A DNA stretch of 64,000 nt. It comes from Theocolax elegans. Its lineage: Eukaryota; Arthropoda; Insecta; Hymenoptera; Cerocephalidae. Position 1 is the first letter of the stretch; every line of letters begins with the position of its first letter. The notes beneath the pieces are model-generated. The model made no database searches and was not told where the DNA came from. It was given only the letters and a program-made list of their open reading frames with translations. Positions 15,301-30,600 of the stretch are shown here, in pieces. A program made the translations under genes and the position numbers. The stretch lies in contig CM047431.1 in NCBI GenBank assembly GCA_026168455.1, positions 40,207,986 to 40,271,985 of the forward strand. The letters run 5' to 3'.

Positions 15301-17274
15301 TCGAACGAAATCTTAAAAAAATAAAATTTCGACATCTTAGCCGGCTTATGCGTGTATTTACGTGTAAATATGCATGTGAATTAAATCCACCCGGCAAAGG
15401 AGCGCATTCTCAAAAAATGAAGAATTTTGATTTCATAGTCGGTCTATGCGTGTATTTACGTGTAAATATGCATTTGAGTCATCCAACCCGGCTATGGTAC
15501 GAAATCTTAAAAAAAGTAAAATTTCGACTTCTTAGCCGGCTTATGCGTGTATTGCGGTGTAAATATGCATTTGAATTCAATCCACCCGGCAGAAGGAAAA
15601 TCTAAAAAAATGAAAAATTTCGACTTCTTAAACAGTTTATGCGTGTATTTACGTGTAATATTCATTTGAATTCAATCCACCCGGCCATGGAACGAAATCT
15701 TAAAAAAATAAAAATTTCGTATTCTTAGACGGTTTATGCGTGTATTTACGTGTAAATATGCATTTGAATTCAAGCCATCCGACAAAAAGGAAAATCTAAA
15801 AAAAATGAAAAATTTCGACTTCTTAAACAGTTTATGCGGTATTTACGTGTAAATATTCATTTGAATTCACTCCACCCGGCCATGGAACGAAATCTTAAAA
15901 AAATAAAAATTTCGTCTTCTTAGACTTTATATGCGTGCTTACGTGTAAATATGCATTTGAATTCAATCCACCCGGCAAGAGAGCAAAATCTAAAAATATG
16001 AAAAATTTCGACTTCTTAGACGGTTTATGCGTGTATTTACGTGTAAATATGCATTTGAATTCAATCCACCCGCTATGGAAGGAATTTAAAAAAAAAAAAT
16101 TTCGACTTCTTAGACGGTTATTGCGTGTATTTACGTGGTAAATATGCATTTGAAATCAATCCACCCGGCAAGGGAGCAAAATCTAAAAAAATGAAAAATT
16201 TCGACTGTCTTAGACATTTATGCGTGTATTTACGTGTAAATATGCATTTGAATTCAATCCTCCGGGCTATGGAACGAAATCTTAAAAAAAATAAAAATTT
16301 CGACTTCTTAGCCGGCTTATGCGTGTATTTACATGTAAATATGCATTTGAAGTCAATCCACACGGCAAGGGGAGCAAATCTAAAAGAATGAAAAATTTCG
16401 ACTTCTTAAACAGTTTATGCGTGTATTTACGTGTAAATATGCATTTGAATTCAATCCTCCGGGCTATGGAACGAAATCTTAAAAAAATAGAAACTTTCGA
16501 CCTCTTAGCCGTCTTATGCGTGTATTTGCGTGTAAATATGCATTTGAATTCAATCCCACCCGGCCATGGAACGAAATCTTAAAAAAATAAAAATTACGTC
16601 TTCTTAGACGGTTATGCGTGTATTTACGTGTAAATATGCATTTGAATTCAATCCACCCGGAAAGAAGGAAAATCTAAAAAAATGAAAAATTTCGACTTCT
16701 TAAACAGTTTATGCGTGCTTACGTGTAAATATGCATTTGAATTCAATCCACCCGGCTATGGAACGAAATCTTAAAAAAATTAAAATTTCGACATCTTAGC
16801 CGGCTTATGCGTGTATTTACGTGTAAGTAAATATGCATTTATATTCAATGCACCCGGCTATGGAACGAAATCTTAAAAAAATAAAAATTTCGACTTCTTA
16901 GACGGTTTATACGTGTATTTACGTGTAAATATGCATTTGAATTCAATCCACCCGGCCATGGAACGAAATCTTAAAAAAATAAAAATTTCGACTCTTAGAC
17001 GGTTTATGCGTGTATTTACGTGTAAATATGCATTTGAATTCAAACCACCCCGGCTATGGAACGAAATCTTAAAAAAATAAAAATTTCGACTTCTTAGCCG
17101 GCTTATGCGTTTATTTACGTGTAAATATGCATTTGAATTCAATCCAACCCGGCTATCGAACGAAATCTTAAAAAAATAAAAATTTCGACATCTTAGCCGG
17201 CTTATGCGTGTATTTACGTGGTAAATATGCATTTGAATTCAATCCACCCGGCAAAGGAGCGCATTCTCAAAAAA
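12304..17274 (+). repeat. Higher-order repeat super-unit, copy 1 (about 4.97 kb)
   Basis: Boundaries use the divergent S monomer as landmark. S monomers at 12304, 13571, 15418 and 17275 divide the block into intervals of 1267, 1847 and 1857 bp, about 13, 19 and 19 monomers. The first interval (X) begins with an S monomer followed by a monomer reading CTAAAATAATG and then GCGTGCTTACG. The two longer intervals (Y) instead have CTAAAAAAATG and a TATTCATTTG monomer at that place. The same X-Y-Y order recurs at 22630. Confidence 0.8.
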
Positions 17275-20200
17275 TGAAGAATTTTGATTTCATAGTCGGT
17301 CTATGCGTGTATTTACGTGTAAATATGCATTTGAGTCAATCCAACCCTGCTATGGTACGAAATCTTAAAAAAATTAAAATTTCGACTTCTTAGCCGTCTT
17401 ATGCGTGTATTTGCGTGTAAATATGCATTTGAATTCAATCCACCCGGCAAGAAGGAAAATCTAAAATAATGAAAAATTTCGACTTCTTAAACAGTTTTAT
17501 GCGTGCTTACGTGTAAATATGCATTTGAATTCAATCCACCCGGCCATGGAACGAAATCTTAAAAAAAATTAAAATTTTGACATCTTAGCCCGCTTATGCG
17601 TGTATTTACGTGTAAATATGCATTTGAATTCAATCCACACGGCAAGGGAGCAAAATCTAAAAAAAATGAATAATTTCGACTTCTTAGAACGGTTTTTTGC
17701 GTGTATTTACGTGTAAATATGCATTAGAATTCAATCCACCCGCGATGGAACGAAATCTTAAAAAAATAAAAATTTCGACTTCTTAAACAGTTTATGCGTG
17801 ATTTACGTGTAAATTCATTTGAATTCAATCCACCACGGCCATGGAACGAAATCTTAAAAAAAAATAAAAATTTCGTATTCTTAGACGGTTTATGCGTGTA
17901 TTTACGTGTAAATATGCATTTGAATTCAATCCATCCGACAAAAAGGAAAATCTAAAAAAATGAAAAATTTCGACTTCTTAAACAGTTTATGCGTGTATTT
18001 ACGTGTAAATATGCATTTGAATTCAATCCACCCGGCGATGGAACGAAATCTTAAAAAAATAAAAATTTCGACTTCTTAGACGGTTTATGCGTGTATTTAC
18101 GTGTAAAATATGCATTTGAATTCAATCCACACGGCAAGGGAGCAAAATCTAAAAAAATGAAAAATATCGACTTCTTAGACGGTTTATGCGTGTATTTACG
18201 TGTAAATATGCATTTGAATTCAATCCACACGGCAAGGGAGCAAATCTAAAAAAATGTAAAATTTCGACTTCTTAAACAGTTTATGCGTGTATTTACGTGT
18301 AAATATTCATTTGAATTTAATCCACCCGGCTATGGAACGAAATCTTAAAAAAATAAAAATTTCGACTTCTTAGCCGGCTTATGCGTTTATTTACGTGTAA
18401 ATATGCATTTGAATTCAATCCAACCCGGCTATCGAACGAAATCTTAAAAAAATAAAAATTTCGACATCTTAGCCGGCTTATGCGTGTATTTACGTGTAAA
18501 TATGCATGTGAATTCAAATCCACCCGGCAAAGGAGCGCATTCTCAAAAATGAAGAATTTTGATTTCATAGTCGGTCTATGCGTGTATTTACGTGTAAATA
18601 TGCATTTGAGTCAATCCAACCCGGCTATGGTACGAAATCTTAAAAAAATTAAAATTTCGACTTCTTAGCCGTCTTATGCGTGTATTTGCGTGTAAATATG
18701 CATTTGAATTCAATCCACCCGGCAAGAAGGAAAATCTAAAAAAATGAAAAATTTCGACTTCTTAAACAGTTTATGCGTGTATTTACGTGTAAATATTCAT
18801 TTGAATTCAATCCACCCGGCCATGGAACGAAATCTTAAAAAAATAAAAATTTCGTATTCTTAGACGGTTTATGCGGTGTATTTACGTGTAAATATGCATT
18901 TGAATTCATCCATCCGACAAAAGGAAAATCTTAAAAAATGAAAATTTCGACTTCTTAGCCGTCTTATGCGTGTATTTTGCGTGTAAATATGCATTTGAAT
19001 TCAATCCACCGCAAGAAGGAAATCTAAAATAATGAAAAATTTCGATTCTTAAACGTTTATGCGTGCTTACGTGTTAAATATGCACTTTGAATTCAATCCA
19101 CCCGGCCATGAGACGCAAATCTTAAAAAATTAAAATTTTTGACATCTTAGCCCGCTTATGCGTGTATTACGTGTAAATATCATTGAATTCAATCCACACG
19201 GCAAGGGAGCAAAATCTAAAAAAATGAATAATTTCGACTTCTTAGACGGTTTTTGCGTGTATTTACGTGTAAATATGCATTAGAATCAATCCACCCGGCG
19301 ATGGAACGAAATCTTAAAAAAATAAAAATTTCGACTTCTTAACAGTTTATGCGTGTATTTACGGTAAATATTCATTGAATTCAATCACCCGGCATGGAAC
19401 GAAATCTAAAAAAAAAAAATTTCGTATTCTTAGACGGTTTATGCGTGTATTTACGTGTAAATATGCATTTGAATTCAATCCATCCGACAAAAAGGAAAAT
19501 CTAAAAAAATGAAAAATTTCGACTTCTTAAACAGTTTATGCGTGTATTTACGTGTAAATATGCATTTGAATTCAATCCACCCGGCGATGGAACGAAATCT
19601 TAAAAAATAAAAATTTCGACTTCTTAGACGGTTTATGCGTGTATTTACGTGTAAATATGCATTTGAATTCAATCCACACGGCAAGGGAGCAAAATCTAAA
19701 AAAATGAAAAATATCGACTTCTTAGACGGTTTATGCGTGTATTTACGTGTAAATATGCATTTGAATTCAATCCACACGGCAAGGGAGCAAAATCTAAAAA
19801 AATGTAAAATTTCGACTTCTTAAACAGTTTATGCGTGTATTTACGTGTAAATATTCATTTAAATTTAATCCACCCGGCTATGGAACGAAATCTTAAAAAA
19901 ATAAAAATTTCGACTTCTTAGCCGGCTTATGCGTTTATTTACGTGTAAATATGCATTTGAATTCAATCCAACCCGGCTATCGAACGAAATCTTAAAAAAA
20001 TAAAAATTTCGACATCTTAGCCGGCTTATGCGTGTATTTACGTGTAATATGCATGTGAATTCAATCCACCGGCAAAGGAGCGCATTCTCAAAAATGAAGA
20101 TATTATGATTTCATAGTCGGTCTATGCGTGTATTTACGTGTAAATATGCTTTTGAGTCAATCCAACCCCGGCTATGGTACGAAATCTTAAAAAAATTAAA

Positions 20201-22629
20201 ATTTCGACTTCTTAGCCGTCTTATGCGTGTATTTGCGTGTAAATATGCATTGAATTCAATCCACCGGCAAGAAGGAAAATCTAAAAAATGAAAATTTCGA
20301 CTTCTCTAAACAGTTTATGCGTGTATTACGTGTAAATATTCACTTTGAATTCAATCACCCGCGATGGAACGAAATCGTAAAAAAATAAAATTTCGCATCT
20401 TAAAGGCTATGCGTGTATTTACGTGTAAGTAAATATGCATTTGAATTCAATCCAACCCGGCTATGGTACGAAATCTTAAAAAAATTAAAATTCGACTTCT
20501 TAGCCGTCTATGCGTGTCTTTACGTGTAAATATTTCATTTGAATTCAAGCTACCCGGCCATGAAACGAAATCTTAAAAAACTAAAATTTCGACTTCTAAA
20601 CAGTTTATGGTTGTATTTACGTGTAAATATTCATTTGAATTCAATCCACCGGCCATGAAACGAAATCTTAAAAAAATAAAAATTTCGGCTTCTTAGACGG
20701 TTTATGCGTGTATTTACGTGTAAATATTCATTTGAATTCAATCCACCCGGCCATGAACGGAAATATTAAAAAAATAAAAATTTCGACTTCTTAAACAGTT
20801 TATGCGTGTATTTACGTGTAAATATGCATTTGAATTCAATCCACCCGGCCATGGAACGAAATCTTACAAAAAATAAAAATTTCGTCTTCTTAGACGGTTT
20901 ATTACGTGTATTTACGTGTAATATGCATTTGAATTCAATCCACCCGGCAAGAAGGAAAATCCTAAAAAAATGAAAAATTTCGACTTCTTAAACAGTTTAT
21001 GCGTGTATTACGTGTAAATATGCATTTGTATTCAATCCAACCCGGCTATGGTACGAAATCTTAAAAAAATTAAAATTTCGACTTCTTAGCCGACTCTATG
21101 CGTGTATTTGCGTGTAAATATGCATTTGAATTCAATCCACCCGGCTATAGAACGAAATCTTAAAAAATAAAACTTTCGACTTCTTAGCCGTCTTATGAGT
21201 GTATTTGCGTGTAAATATGCATTTGAATTCAATCCACCCGGCAAAGGAGCGCATTCTCAAAAATGAAGAATTTTGATTTCATAGTCGGTCTATGCGTGTA
21301 TTTACGTGTAAATATGCATTTGAGTCAATCCACCCGGCTATGGAACGAAATCGTAAAAAAATTAAAATTTCGACATCTTAACGGCTTATGCGTGTATTTA
21401 CGTGTACGTAAATATGCATTTGAATTCAATCCAACCCGGCTATGGTACGAAATCTTAAAAAATTAAAATTTCGACTTCTTAGCCGTCTTATGCGTGTATT
21501 TGCGTGTAAATATGCATTTGAATTCAATCCACACGGCAAGGGAGCAAAATCTAAAAAATGAAAAATTTCGACTTCTTAGACGGTTTATGCGTGTATTTAC
21601 GTGTAAATATGCATTTGAATTCAATCCACCCGGCGATGGAACGAAATCTTAAAAAATAAAAATTTCGACTTCTTAGACGGTTTATGCGTGTATTTACGTG
21701 TAAATATGCATTTGAATTCAATCCAACCCGGCTATCGAACGAAATCTTAAAAAAATAAAAATTTCGACATCTTAAACAGTTTATGCGTGTATTTACGTGT
21801 AAATATGCATTTGAATTCAATCCACCCGGCCATGGAACGAAATCTTAAAAAAAAAAATTTCGACTTCTTAGACGGTTTATGCGTGTATTTACGTGTAAAT
21901 ATGCATTTGAATTCAATCCATCCGGCAAGAAGGAAAATCTAAAAAAATGAAAAATTTCGACTTCTTAAACAGTTTATGCGTGTATTTATGTGTAAATATG
22001 CATTTGAGTCAATCCACCCGGCTATGGAACGAAATCTTAAAAGAATAAAAATTTCGACTTCTTAGCCGTCTTATGCGTGTATTTGCGTGTAAATATGCAT
22101 TTGAATTCAATCCACCCGGCAAGAAGGAAACCTAAAAAAATGAAAAATTTCGACTTCTTAAACAGTTTATGCGCGTATTTACGTGTAAATATGCATTTGA
22201 ATTTAATCCACCCGGCTATGGAACGAAATCTTAAAAAAATAAAAATTTCGACTTCTTAGACGGTTTATGCGTGTATTTACGTGTAAATATGCATTTGAAT
22301 TCAATCCACACGGCAAGGGAGCAAAATCTAAAAAAATGTAAAATTTCGACTTCTTAAACAGTTTATGCGTGTATTTACGTGTAAATATTCATTTAAATTT
22401 AATCCACCCGGCTATGGAACGAAATCTTAAAAAAATAAAAATTTCGACTTCTTAGCCGGCTTATGCGTTTATTTACGTGTAAATATGCATTTGAATTCAA
22501 TCCAACCCGGCTATCGAACGAAATCTTAAAAAAATAAAATTTCGACATCTTAGCCGGCTTATGCGTGTATTTACGTGTAAATATGCATTTGAATTCAATC
22601 CACCCGGCAAAGGAGCGCATTCTCAAAAA
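17275..22629 (+). repeat. Rearranged higher-order repeat block between two intact super-units
   Basis: The block starts with an ordinary X interval (17275 to 18550, 1275 bp) but then has S monomers at about 20095, 21264 and 22630, giving intervals of 1545, 1169 and 1366 bp in place of the two 1.85-kb intervals. Monomers around 18950-21250 also carry many small indels. The layout fits a super-unit altered by unequal exchange, or a region where assembly joined different copies. Confidence 0.6.
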
Positions 22630-25600
22630 TGAAGAATTTTGATTTCATAGTCGGTCTATGCGTGTATTTACGTGTAAATATGCATTTGAGTCAATCCAAC
22701 CCGGCTATGGTACGAAATCTTAAAAAAATTAAAATTTCGACTTCTTAGCCGTCTTATGCGTGTATTTGCGTGTAAATATGCATTTGAATTCAATCCACCC
22801 GGCAAGAAGGAAAATCTAAAATAATGAAAAATTTCGACTTCTTAAACAGTTTATGCGTGCTTACGTGTAAATATGCATTTGAATTCAATCCACCCGGCCA
22901 TGGAACGAAATCTTAAAAAATTAAAATTTTGACATCTTAGCCCGCTTATGCGTGTATTTACGTGTAAATATGCATTTGAATTCAATCCACACGGCAAGGG
23001 AGCAAAATCTAAAAAAATGAAAAATTTCGACTTCTTAGACGGTTTTTTGCGTGTATTTACGTGTAAATATGCATTAGAATTCAATCCACCCGGCGATGGA
23101 ACGAAATCTTAAAAAAATAAAAATTTCGACTTCTTAAACAGTTTATGCGTGTATTTACGTGTAAATATTCATTTGAATTCAATCCACCCGGCCATGGAAC
23201 GAAATCTTAAAAAAATAAAAATTTCGTATTCTTAGACGGTTTATGCGTGTATTTACGTGTAAATATGCATTTGAATTCAATCCATCCGACAAAAAGGAAA
23301 ATCTAAAAAAATGAAAAATTTCGACTTCTTAAACAGTTTATGCGTGTATTTACGTGTAAATATGCATTTGAATTCAATCCACCCGACGATGGAACGAAAT
23401 CTTAAAAAAATAAAAATTTCGACTTCTTAGACGGTTTATGCGTGTATTTACGTGTAAATATGCATTTGAATTCAATCCACACGGCAAGGGAGCAAAATCT
23501 AAAAAATGAAAAATATCGACTTCTTAGACGGTTTATGCGTGTATTTACGTGTAAATATGCATTTGAATTCAATCCACACGGCAAGGGAGCAAAATCTAAA
23601 AAAATGTAAAATTTCGACTTCTTAAACAGTTTATGCGTGTATTTACGTGTAAATATTCATTTAAATTTAATCCACCCGGCTATGGAACGAAATCTTAAAA
23701 AAATAAAAATTTCGACTTCTTAGCCGGCTTATGCGTTTATTTACGTGTAAATATGCATTTGAATTCAATCCAACCCGGCTATCGAACGAAATCTTAAAAA
23801 AATAAAAATTTCGACATCTTAGCCGGCTTATGCGTGTATTTACGTGTAAATATGCATGTGAATTAAATCCACCCGGCAAAGGAGCGCATTCTCAAAAATG
23901 AAGAATTTTGATTTCATAGTCGGTCTATGCGTGTATTTACGTGTAAATATGCATTTGAGTCAATCCAACCCGGCTATGGTACGAAATCTTAAAAAAGTAA
24001 AATTTCGACTTCTTAGCCGTCTTATGCGTGTATTTGCGTGTAAATATGCATTTGAATTCAATCCACCCGGCAAGAAGGAAAATCTAAAAAATGAAAAATT
24101 TCGACTTCTTAAACAGTTTATGCGTGTATTTACGTGTAAATATTCATTTGAATTCAATCCACCCGGCCATGGAACGAAATCTTAAAAAAATAAAAATTTC
24201 GTATTCTTAGACGGTTTATGCGTGTATTTACGTGTAAATATGCATTTGAATTCAATCCATCCGACAAAAAGGAAAATCTAAAAAAATGAAAAATTTCGAC
24301 TTCTTAAACAGTTTATGCGTGTATTTACGTGTAAATATTCATTTGAATTCAATCCACCCTGGCCATGGAACGAAATCTTAAAAAAATAAAAATTTCGTCT
24401 TCTTAGACGTTATATGCGTGCTTACGTGTAAATATGCATTTGAATTCAATCCACCCGGCAAGAGAGCAAAATCTAAAAATATGAAAAATTTCGACTTCTT
24501 AGACGGTTTATGCGTGTATTTACGTGTAAATATGCATTTGAATTCAATCCACCCGGCTATGGAAGGAAATTTAAAAAAAAAAATTTCGACTTCTTAGACG
24601 GTTTATGCGTGTATTTACGTGTAAATATGCATTTGAAATCAATCCACCCGGCAAGGGAGCAAAATCTAAAAAAATGAAAAATTTCGACTTCTTAGACATT
24701 TATGCGTGTATTTACGTGTAAATATGCATTTGAATTCAATCCTCCGGGCTATGGAACGAAATCTTAAAAAAATAAAAATTTCGACTTCTTAGCCGGCTTA
24801 TGCGTGTATTTACATGTAAATATGCATTTGAAGTCAATCCACACGGCAAGGGAGCAAAATCTAAAAGAATGAAAAATTTCGACTTCTTAAACAGTTTATG
24901 CGTGTATTTACGTGTAAATATGCATTTGAATTCAATCCTCCGGGCTATGGAACGAAATCTTAAAAAATAGAACTTTCGACCTCTTAGCCGTCTTATGCGT
25001 GTATTTGCGTGTAAATATGCATTTGAATTCAATCCACCCGGCCATGGAACGAAATCTTAAAAAAATAAAAATTACGTCTTCTTAGACGGTTTATGCGTGT
25101 ATTTACGTGTAAATATGCATTTGAATTCAATCCACCCGGAAAGAAGGAAAATCTAAAAAAATGAAAAATTTCGACTTCTTAAACAGTTTATGCGTGCTTA
25201 CGTGTAAATATGCATTTGAATTCAATCCACCCGGCTATGGAACGAAATCTTAAAAAATTAAAATTTCGACATCTTAGCCGGCTTATGCGTGTATTTACGT
25301 GTAAGTAAATATGCATTTATATTCAATGCACCCGGCTATGGAACGAAATCTTAAAAAATAAAAATTTCGACTTCTTAGACGGTTTATACGTGTATTTACG
25401 TGTAAATATGCATTTGAATTCAATCCACCCGGCCATGGAACGAAATCTTAAAAAAATAAAAATTTCGACTTCTTAGACGGTTTATGCGTGTATTTACGTG
25501 TAAATATGCATTTGAATTCAAACCACCCGGCTATGGAACGAAATCTTAAAAAAATAAAAATTTCGACTTCTTAGCCGGCTTATGCGTTTATTTACGTGTA

Positions 25601-27604
25601 AATATGCATTTGAATTCAATCCAACCCGGCTATCGAACGAAATCTTAAAAAAATAAAAATTTCGACATCTTAGCCGGCTTATGCGTGTATTTACGTGTAA
25701 ATATGCATGTGAATTAAATCCACCCGGCAAAGGAGCGCATTCTCAAAAAATGAAGAATTTTGATTTCATAGTCGGTCTATGCGTGTATTTACGTGTAAAT
25801 ATGCATTTGAGTCAATCCAACCCGGCTATGGTACGAAATCTTAAAAAAAGTAAAATTTCGACTTCTTAGCCGTCTTATGCGTGTATTTGCGTGTAAATAT
25901 GCATTTGAATTCAATCCACCCGGCAAGAAGGAAAATCTAAAAAAATGAAAAATTTCGACTTCTTAAACAGTTTATGCGTGTATTTACGTGTAAATATTCA
26001 TTTGAATTCAATCCACCCGGCCATGGAACGAAATCTTAAAAAAATAAAAATTTCGTATTCTTAGACGGTTTATGCGTGTATTTACGTGTAAATATGCATT
26101 TGAATTCAATCCATCCGACAAAAAGGAAATCTAAAAAAATGAAAAATTTCGACTTCTTAAACAGTTTATGCGTGTATTTACGTGTAAATATTCATTTGAA
26201 TTCAATCCACCCGGCCATGGAACGAAATCTTAAAAAAATAAAAATTTCGTCTTCTTAGACGTTATATGCGTGCTTACGTGTAAATATGCATTTGAATTCA
26301 ATCCACCCGGCAAGAGAGCAAAATCTAAAAATATGAAAAATTTCGACTTCTTAGACGGTTTATGCGTGTATTTACGTGTAAATATGCATTTGAATTCAAT
26401 CCACCCGGCTATGGAAGGAAATTTAAAAAAAAAAAATTTCGACTTCTTAGACGGTTTATGCGTGTATTTACGTGTAAATATGCATTTGAAATCAATCCAC
26501 CCGGCAAGGGAGCAAAATCTAAAAAAATGAAAAATTTCGACTTCTTAGACATTTATGCGTGTATTTACGTGTAAATATGCATTTGAATTCAATCCTCCGG
26601 GCTATGGAACGAAATCTTAAAAAAATAAAAATTTCGACTTCTTAGCCGGCTTATGCGTGTATTTACATGTAAATATGCATTTGAAGTCAATCCACACGGC
26701 AAGGGAGCAAAATCTAAAAGAATGAAAAATTTCGACTTCTTAAACAGTTTATGCGTGTATTTACGTGTAAATATGCATTTGAATTCAATCCTCCGGGCTA
26801 TGGAACGAAATCTTAAAAAAATAGAACTTTCGACCTCTTAGCCGTCTTATGCGTGTATTTGCGTGTAAATATGCATTTGAATTCAATCCACCCGGCCATG
26901 GAACGAAATCTTAAAAAAATAAAAATTACGTCTTCTTAGACGGTTTATGCGTGTATTTACGTGTAAATATGCATTTGAATTCAATCCACCCGGAAAGAAG
27001 GAAAATCTAAAAAAATGAAAAATTTCGACTTCTTAAACAGTTTATGCGTGCTTACGTGTAAATATGCATTTGAATTCAATCCACCCGGCTATGGAACGAA
27101 ATCTTAAAAAAATTAAAATTTCGACATCTTAGCCGGCTTATGCGTGTATTTACGTGTAAGTAAATATGCATTTATATTCAATGCACCCGGCTATGGAACG
27201 AAATCTTAAAAAATAAAAATTTCGACTTCTTAGACGGTTTATACGTGTATTTACGTGTAAATATGCATTTGAATTCAATCCACCCGGCCATGGAACGAAA
27301 TCTTAAAAAATAAAAATTTCGACTTCTTAGACGGTTTATGCGTGTATTTACGTGTAAATATGCATTTGAATTCAAACCACCCGGCTATGGAACGAAATCT
27401 TAAAAAAATAAAAATTTCGACTTCTTAGCCGGCTTATGCGTTTATTTACGTGTAAATATGCATTTGAATTCAATCCAACCCGGCTATCGAACGAAATCTT
27501 AAAAAAATAAAAATTTCGACATCTTAGCCGGCTTATGCGTGTATTTACGTGTAAATATGCATTTGAATTCAATCCACCCGGCAAAGGAGCGCATTCTCAA
27601 AAAA
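22630..27604 (+). repeat. Higher-order repeat super-unit, copy 2 (about 4.98 kb)
   Basis: S monomers at 22630, 23899, 25751 and 27605 give intervals of 1269, 1852 and 1854 bp, the same X-Y-Y order as copy 1 and within a few bases in length. Shared details include CTAAAATAATG only after the first S monomer, the monomer with GTAAGTAAAT, the monomer with TTACATGTAAAT, and the AAAATATCGAC variant. This block is cleaner than copy 1, so it is the better reference for the super-unit. Confidence 0.82.
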
Positions 27605-30600
27605 TGAAGAATTTTGATTTCATAGTCGGTCTATGCGTGTATTTACGTGTAAATATGCATTTGAGTCAATCCAACCCGGCTATGGTACGAAATCTTAAAA
27701 AAATTAAAATTTCGACTTCTTAGCCGTCTTATGCGTGTATTTGCGTGTAAATATGCATTTGAATTCAATCCACCCGGCAAGAAGGAAAATCTAAAATAAT
27801 GAAAAATTTCGACTTCTTAAACAGTTTATGCGTGCTTACGTGTAAATATGCATTTGAATTCAATCCACCCGGCCATGGAACGAAATCTTAAAAAAATTAA
27901 AATTTTGACATCTTAGCCCGCTTATGCGTGTATTTACGTGTAAATATGCATTTGAATTCAATCCACACGGCAAGGGAGCAAAATCTAAAAAAATGAATAA
28001 TTTCGACTTCTTAGACGGTTTTTGCGTGTATTTACGTGTAAATATGCATTAGAATTCAATCCACCCGGCGATGGAACGAAATCTTAAAAAAATAAAAATT
28101 TCGACTTCTTAAACAGTTTATGCGTGTATTTACGTGTAAATATTCATTTGAATTCAATCCACCCGGCCATGGAACGAAATCTTAAAAAAATAAAAATTTC
28201 GTATTCTTAGACGGTTTATGCGTGTATTTACGTGTAATATGCATTTGAATTCAATCCATCCGACAAAAGGAAAATCTAAAAAATGAAAAATTTCGACTTC
28301 TTAAACAGTTTATGCGTGTATTTACGTGTAAATATGCATTTGAATTCAATCCACCCGGCGATGGAACGAAATCTTAAAAAAATAAAATTTCGACTTCTTA
28401 GACGGTTTATGCGTGTATTTACGTGTAAATATGCATTTGAATTCAATCCACACGGCAAGGGAGCAAAATCTAAAAAAATGAAAAATATCGACTTCTTAGA
28501 CGGTTTATGCGTGTATTACGTGTAAATATGCATTTGAATTCAATCCACACGGCAAGGGAGCAAAATCTAAAAAAATGTAAAATTTCGACTTCTTAAACAG
28601 TTTATGCGTGTATTTACGTGTAAATATTCATTTAAATTTAAATCCACCCGGCTATGGAACGAAATCTTAAAAAAATAAAATTTCGACTTCTTAGCCGGCT
28701 TATGCGTTTATTTACGTGTAAATATGCATTTGAATTCAATCCAACCCGGCTATCGAACGAAATCTTAAAAAAATAAAAATTTCGACATCTTAGCCGCTTA
28801 TGCGTGTATTTACGTGTAAATATGCATGTGAATTCAATCCACCCGGCAAAGGAGCGCATTCTCAAAAATGAAGAATTTTGATTTCATAGTCCGGTCTATG
28901 CGTGTATTTACGTGTAAATATGCATTTGAGTCAATCCAACCCGGCTATGGTACGAAATCTTAAAAAAATTAAATTTCGACTTCTTAGCCGTCTTATGCGT
29001 GTATTTGCGTGTAAATATGCATTTGAATTCAAATCCACCCGGCAAGAAGGAAAATCTAAAAAAATGAAAAATTTCGACTTCTTAAACAGTTTATTGCGTG
29101 TATTTACGTGTAAATATTCATTTGAATTCAATCCCCCGGCATGGAACGAAATCTTAAAAAAATAAAAATTTCGTATTCTTAGACGGTTTATGCGTGTATT
29201 TACGTGTAAATATGCATTTGAATTCAATCCATCCGACAAAAAGGAAAATCTAAAAAAATGAAAAATTTCGACTTCTTAAACAGTTTATGCGTGTATTTAC
29301 GTGTAAATATGCATTTGAATTCAATCCACCCGGCGATGGAACGAAATCTTAAAAAAATAAAAATTTCGACTTCTTAGACGGTTTATGCGTGTATTTACGT
29401 GTAAATATGCATTTGAATTCAATCCACACGGCAAGGGAGCAAAATCTAAAAAATGAAAAATATCGACTTCTTAGACGGTTTATGCGTGTATTTACGTGTA
29501 AATATGCATTTGAATTCAATCCACACGGCAAGGGAGCAAAATCTAAAAAAATGTAAAATTTCGACTTCTTAAACAGTTTATGCGTGTATTTACGTGTAAA
29601 TATTCATTTAAATTTAATCCACCCGGCTATGGAACGAAATCTTAAAAAAATAAAAATTTCGACTTCTTAGCCGGCTTATGCGTTTATTTACGTGTAAATA
29701 TGCATTTGAATTCAATCCAACCCGGCTATCGAACGAAATCTTAAAAAAATAAAAATTTCGACATCTTAGCCGGCTTATGCGTGTATTTACGTGTAAATAT
29801 GCATGTGAATTCAATCCACCCGGCAAAGGAGCGCATTCTCAAAAAATGAAGAATTTTGATTTCATAGTCGGTCTATGCGTGTATTTACGTGTAAATATGC
29901 ATTTGAGTCAATCCAACCCGGCTATGGTACGAAATCTTAAAAAAATTAAAATTTCGACTTCTTAGCCGTCTTATGCGTGTATTTGCGTGTAAATATGCAT
30001 TTGAATTCAATCCACCCGGCAAGAAGGAAAATCTAAAAAAATGAAAAATTTCGACTTCTTAAACAGTTTATGCGTGTATTTACGTGTAAATATTCATTTG
30101 AATTCAATCCACCCGGCCATGGAACGAAATCTTAAAAAAATAAAAATTTCGTATTCTTAGACGGTTTATGCGTGTATTTACGTGTAAATATGCATTTGAA
30201 TTCAATCCATCCGACAAAAAGGAAAATCTAAAAAAATGAAAAATTTCGACTTCTTAAACAGTTTATGCGTGTATTTACGTGTAAATATTCATTTGAATTA
30301 AATCCACCCGGCCATGGAACGAAATCTTAAAAAAATAAAAATTTCGTCTTCTTAGGACCGTTATATGCGTGCTTACCGTGTAAATATGCATTTGAATTCA
30401 ATCCACCCGGCAAGAGAGCAAAATCTAAAAATATGAAAAATTTCGACTTCTTAGACGGTTTATGCGTGTATTTACGTGTAAATATGCATTTGAATTCAAT
30501 CCACCCGGCTATGGAAGGAAATTTAAAAAAAAAAATTTCGACTTCTTAGACGGTTTATGCGTGTATTTACGTGTAAATATGCATTTGAAATCAATCCACC

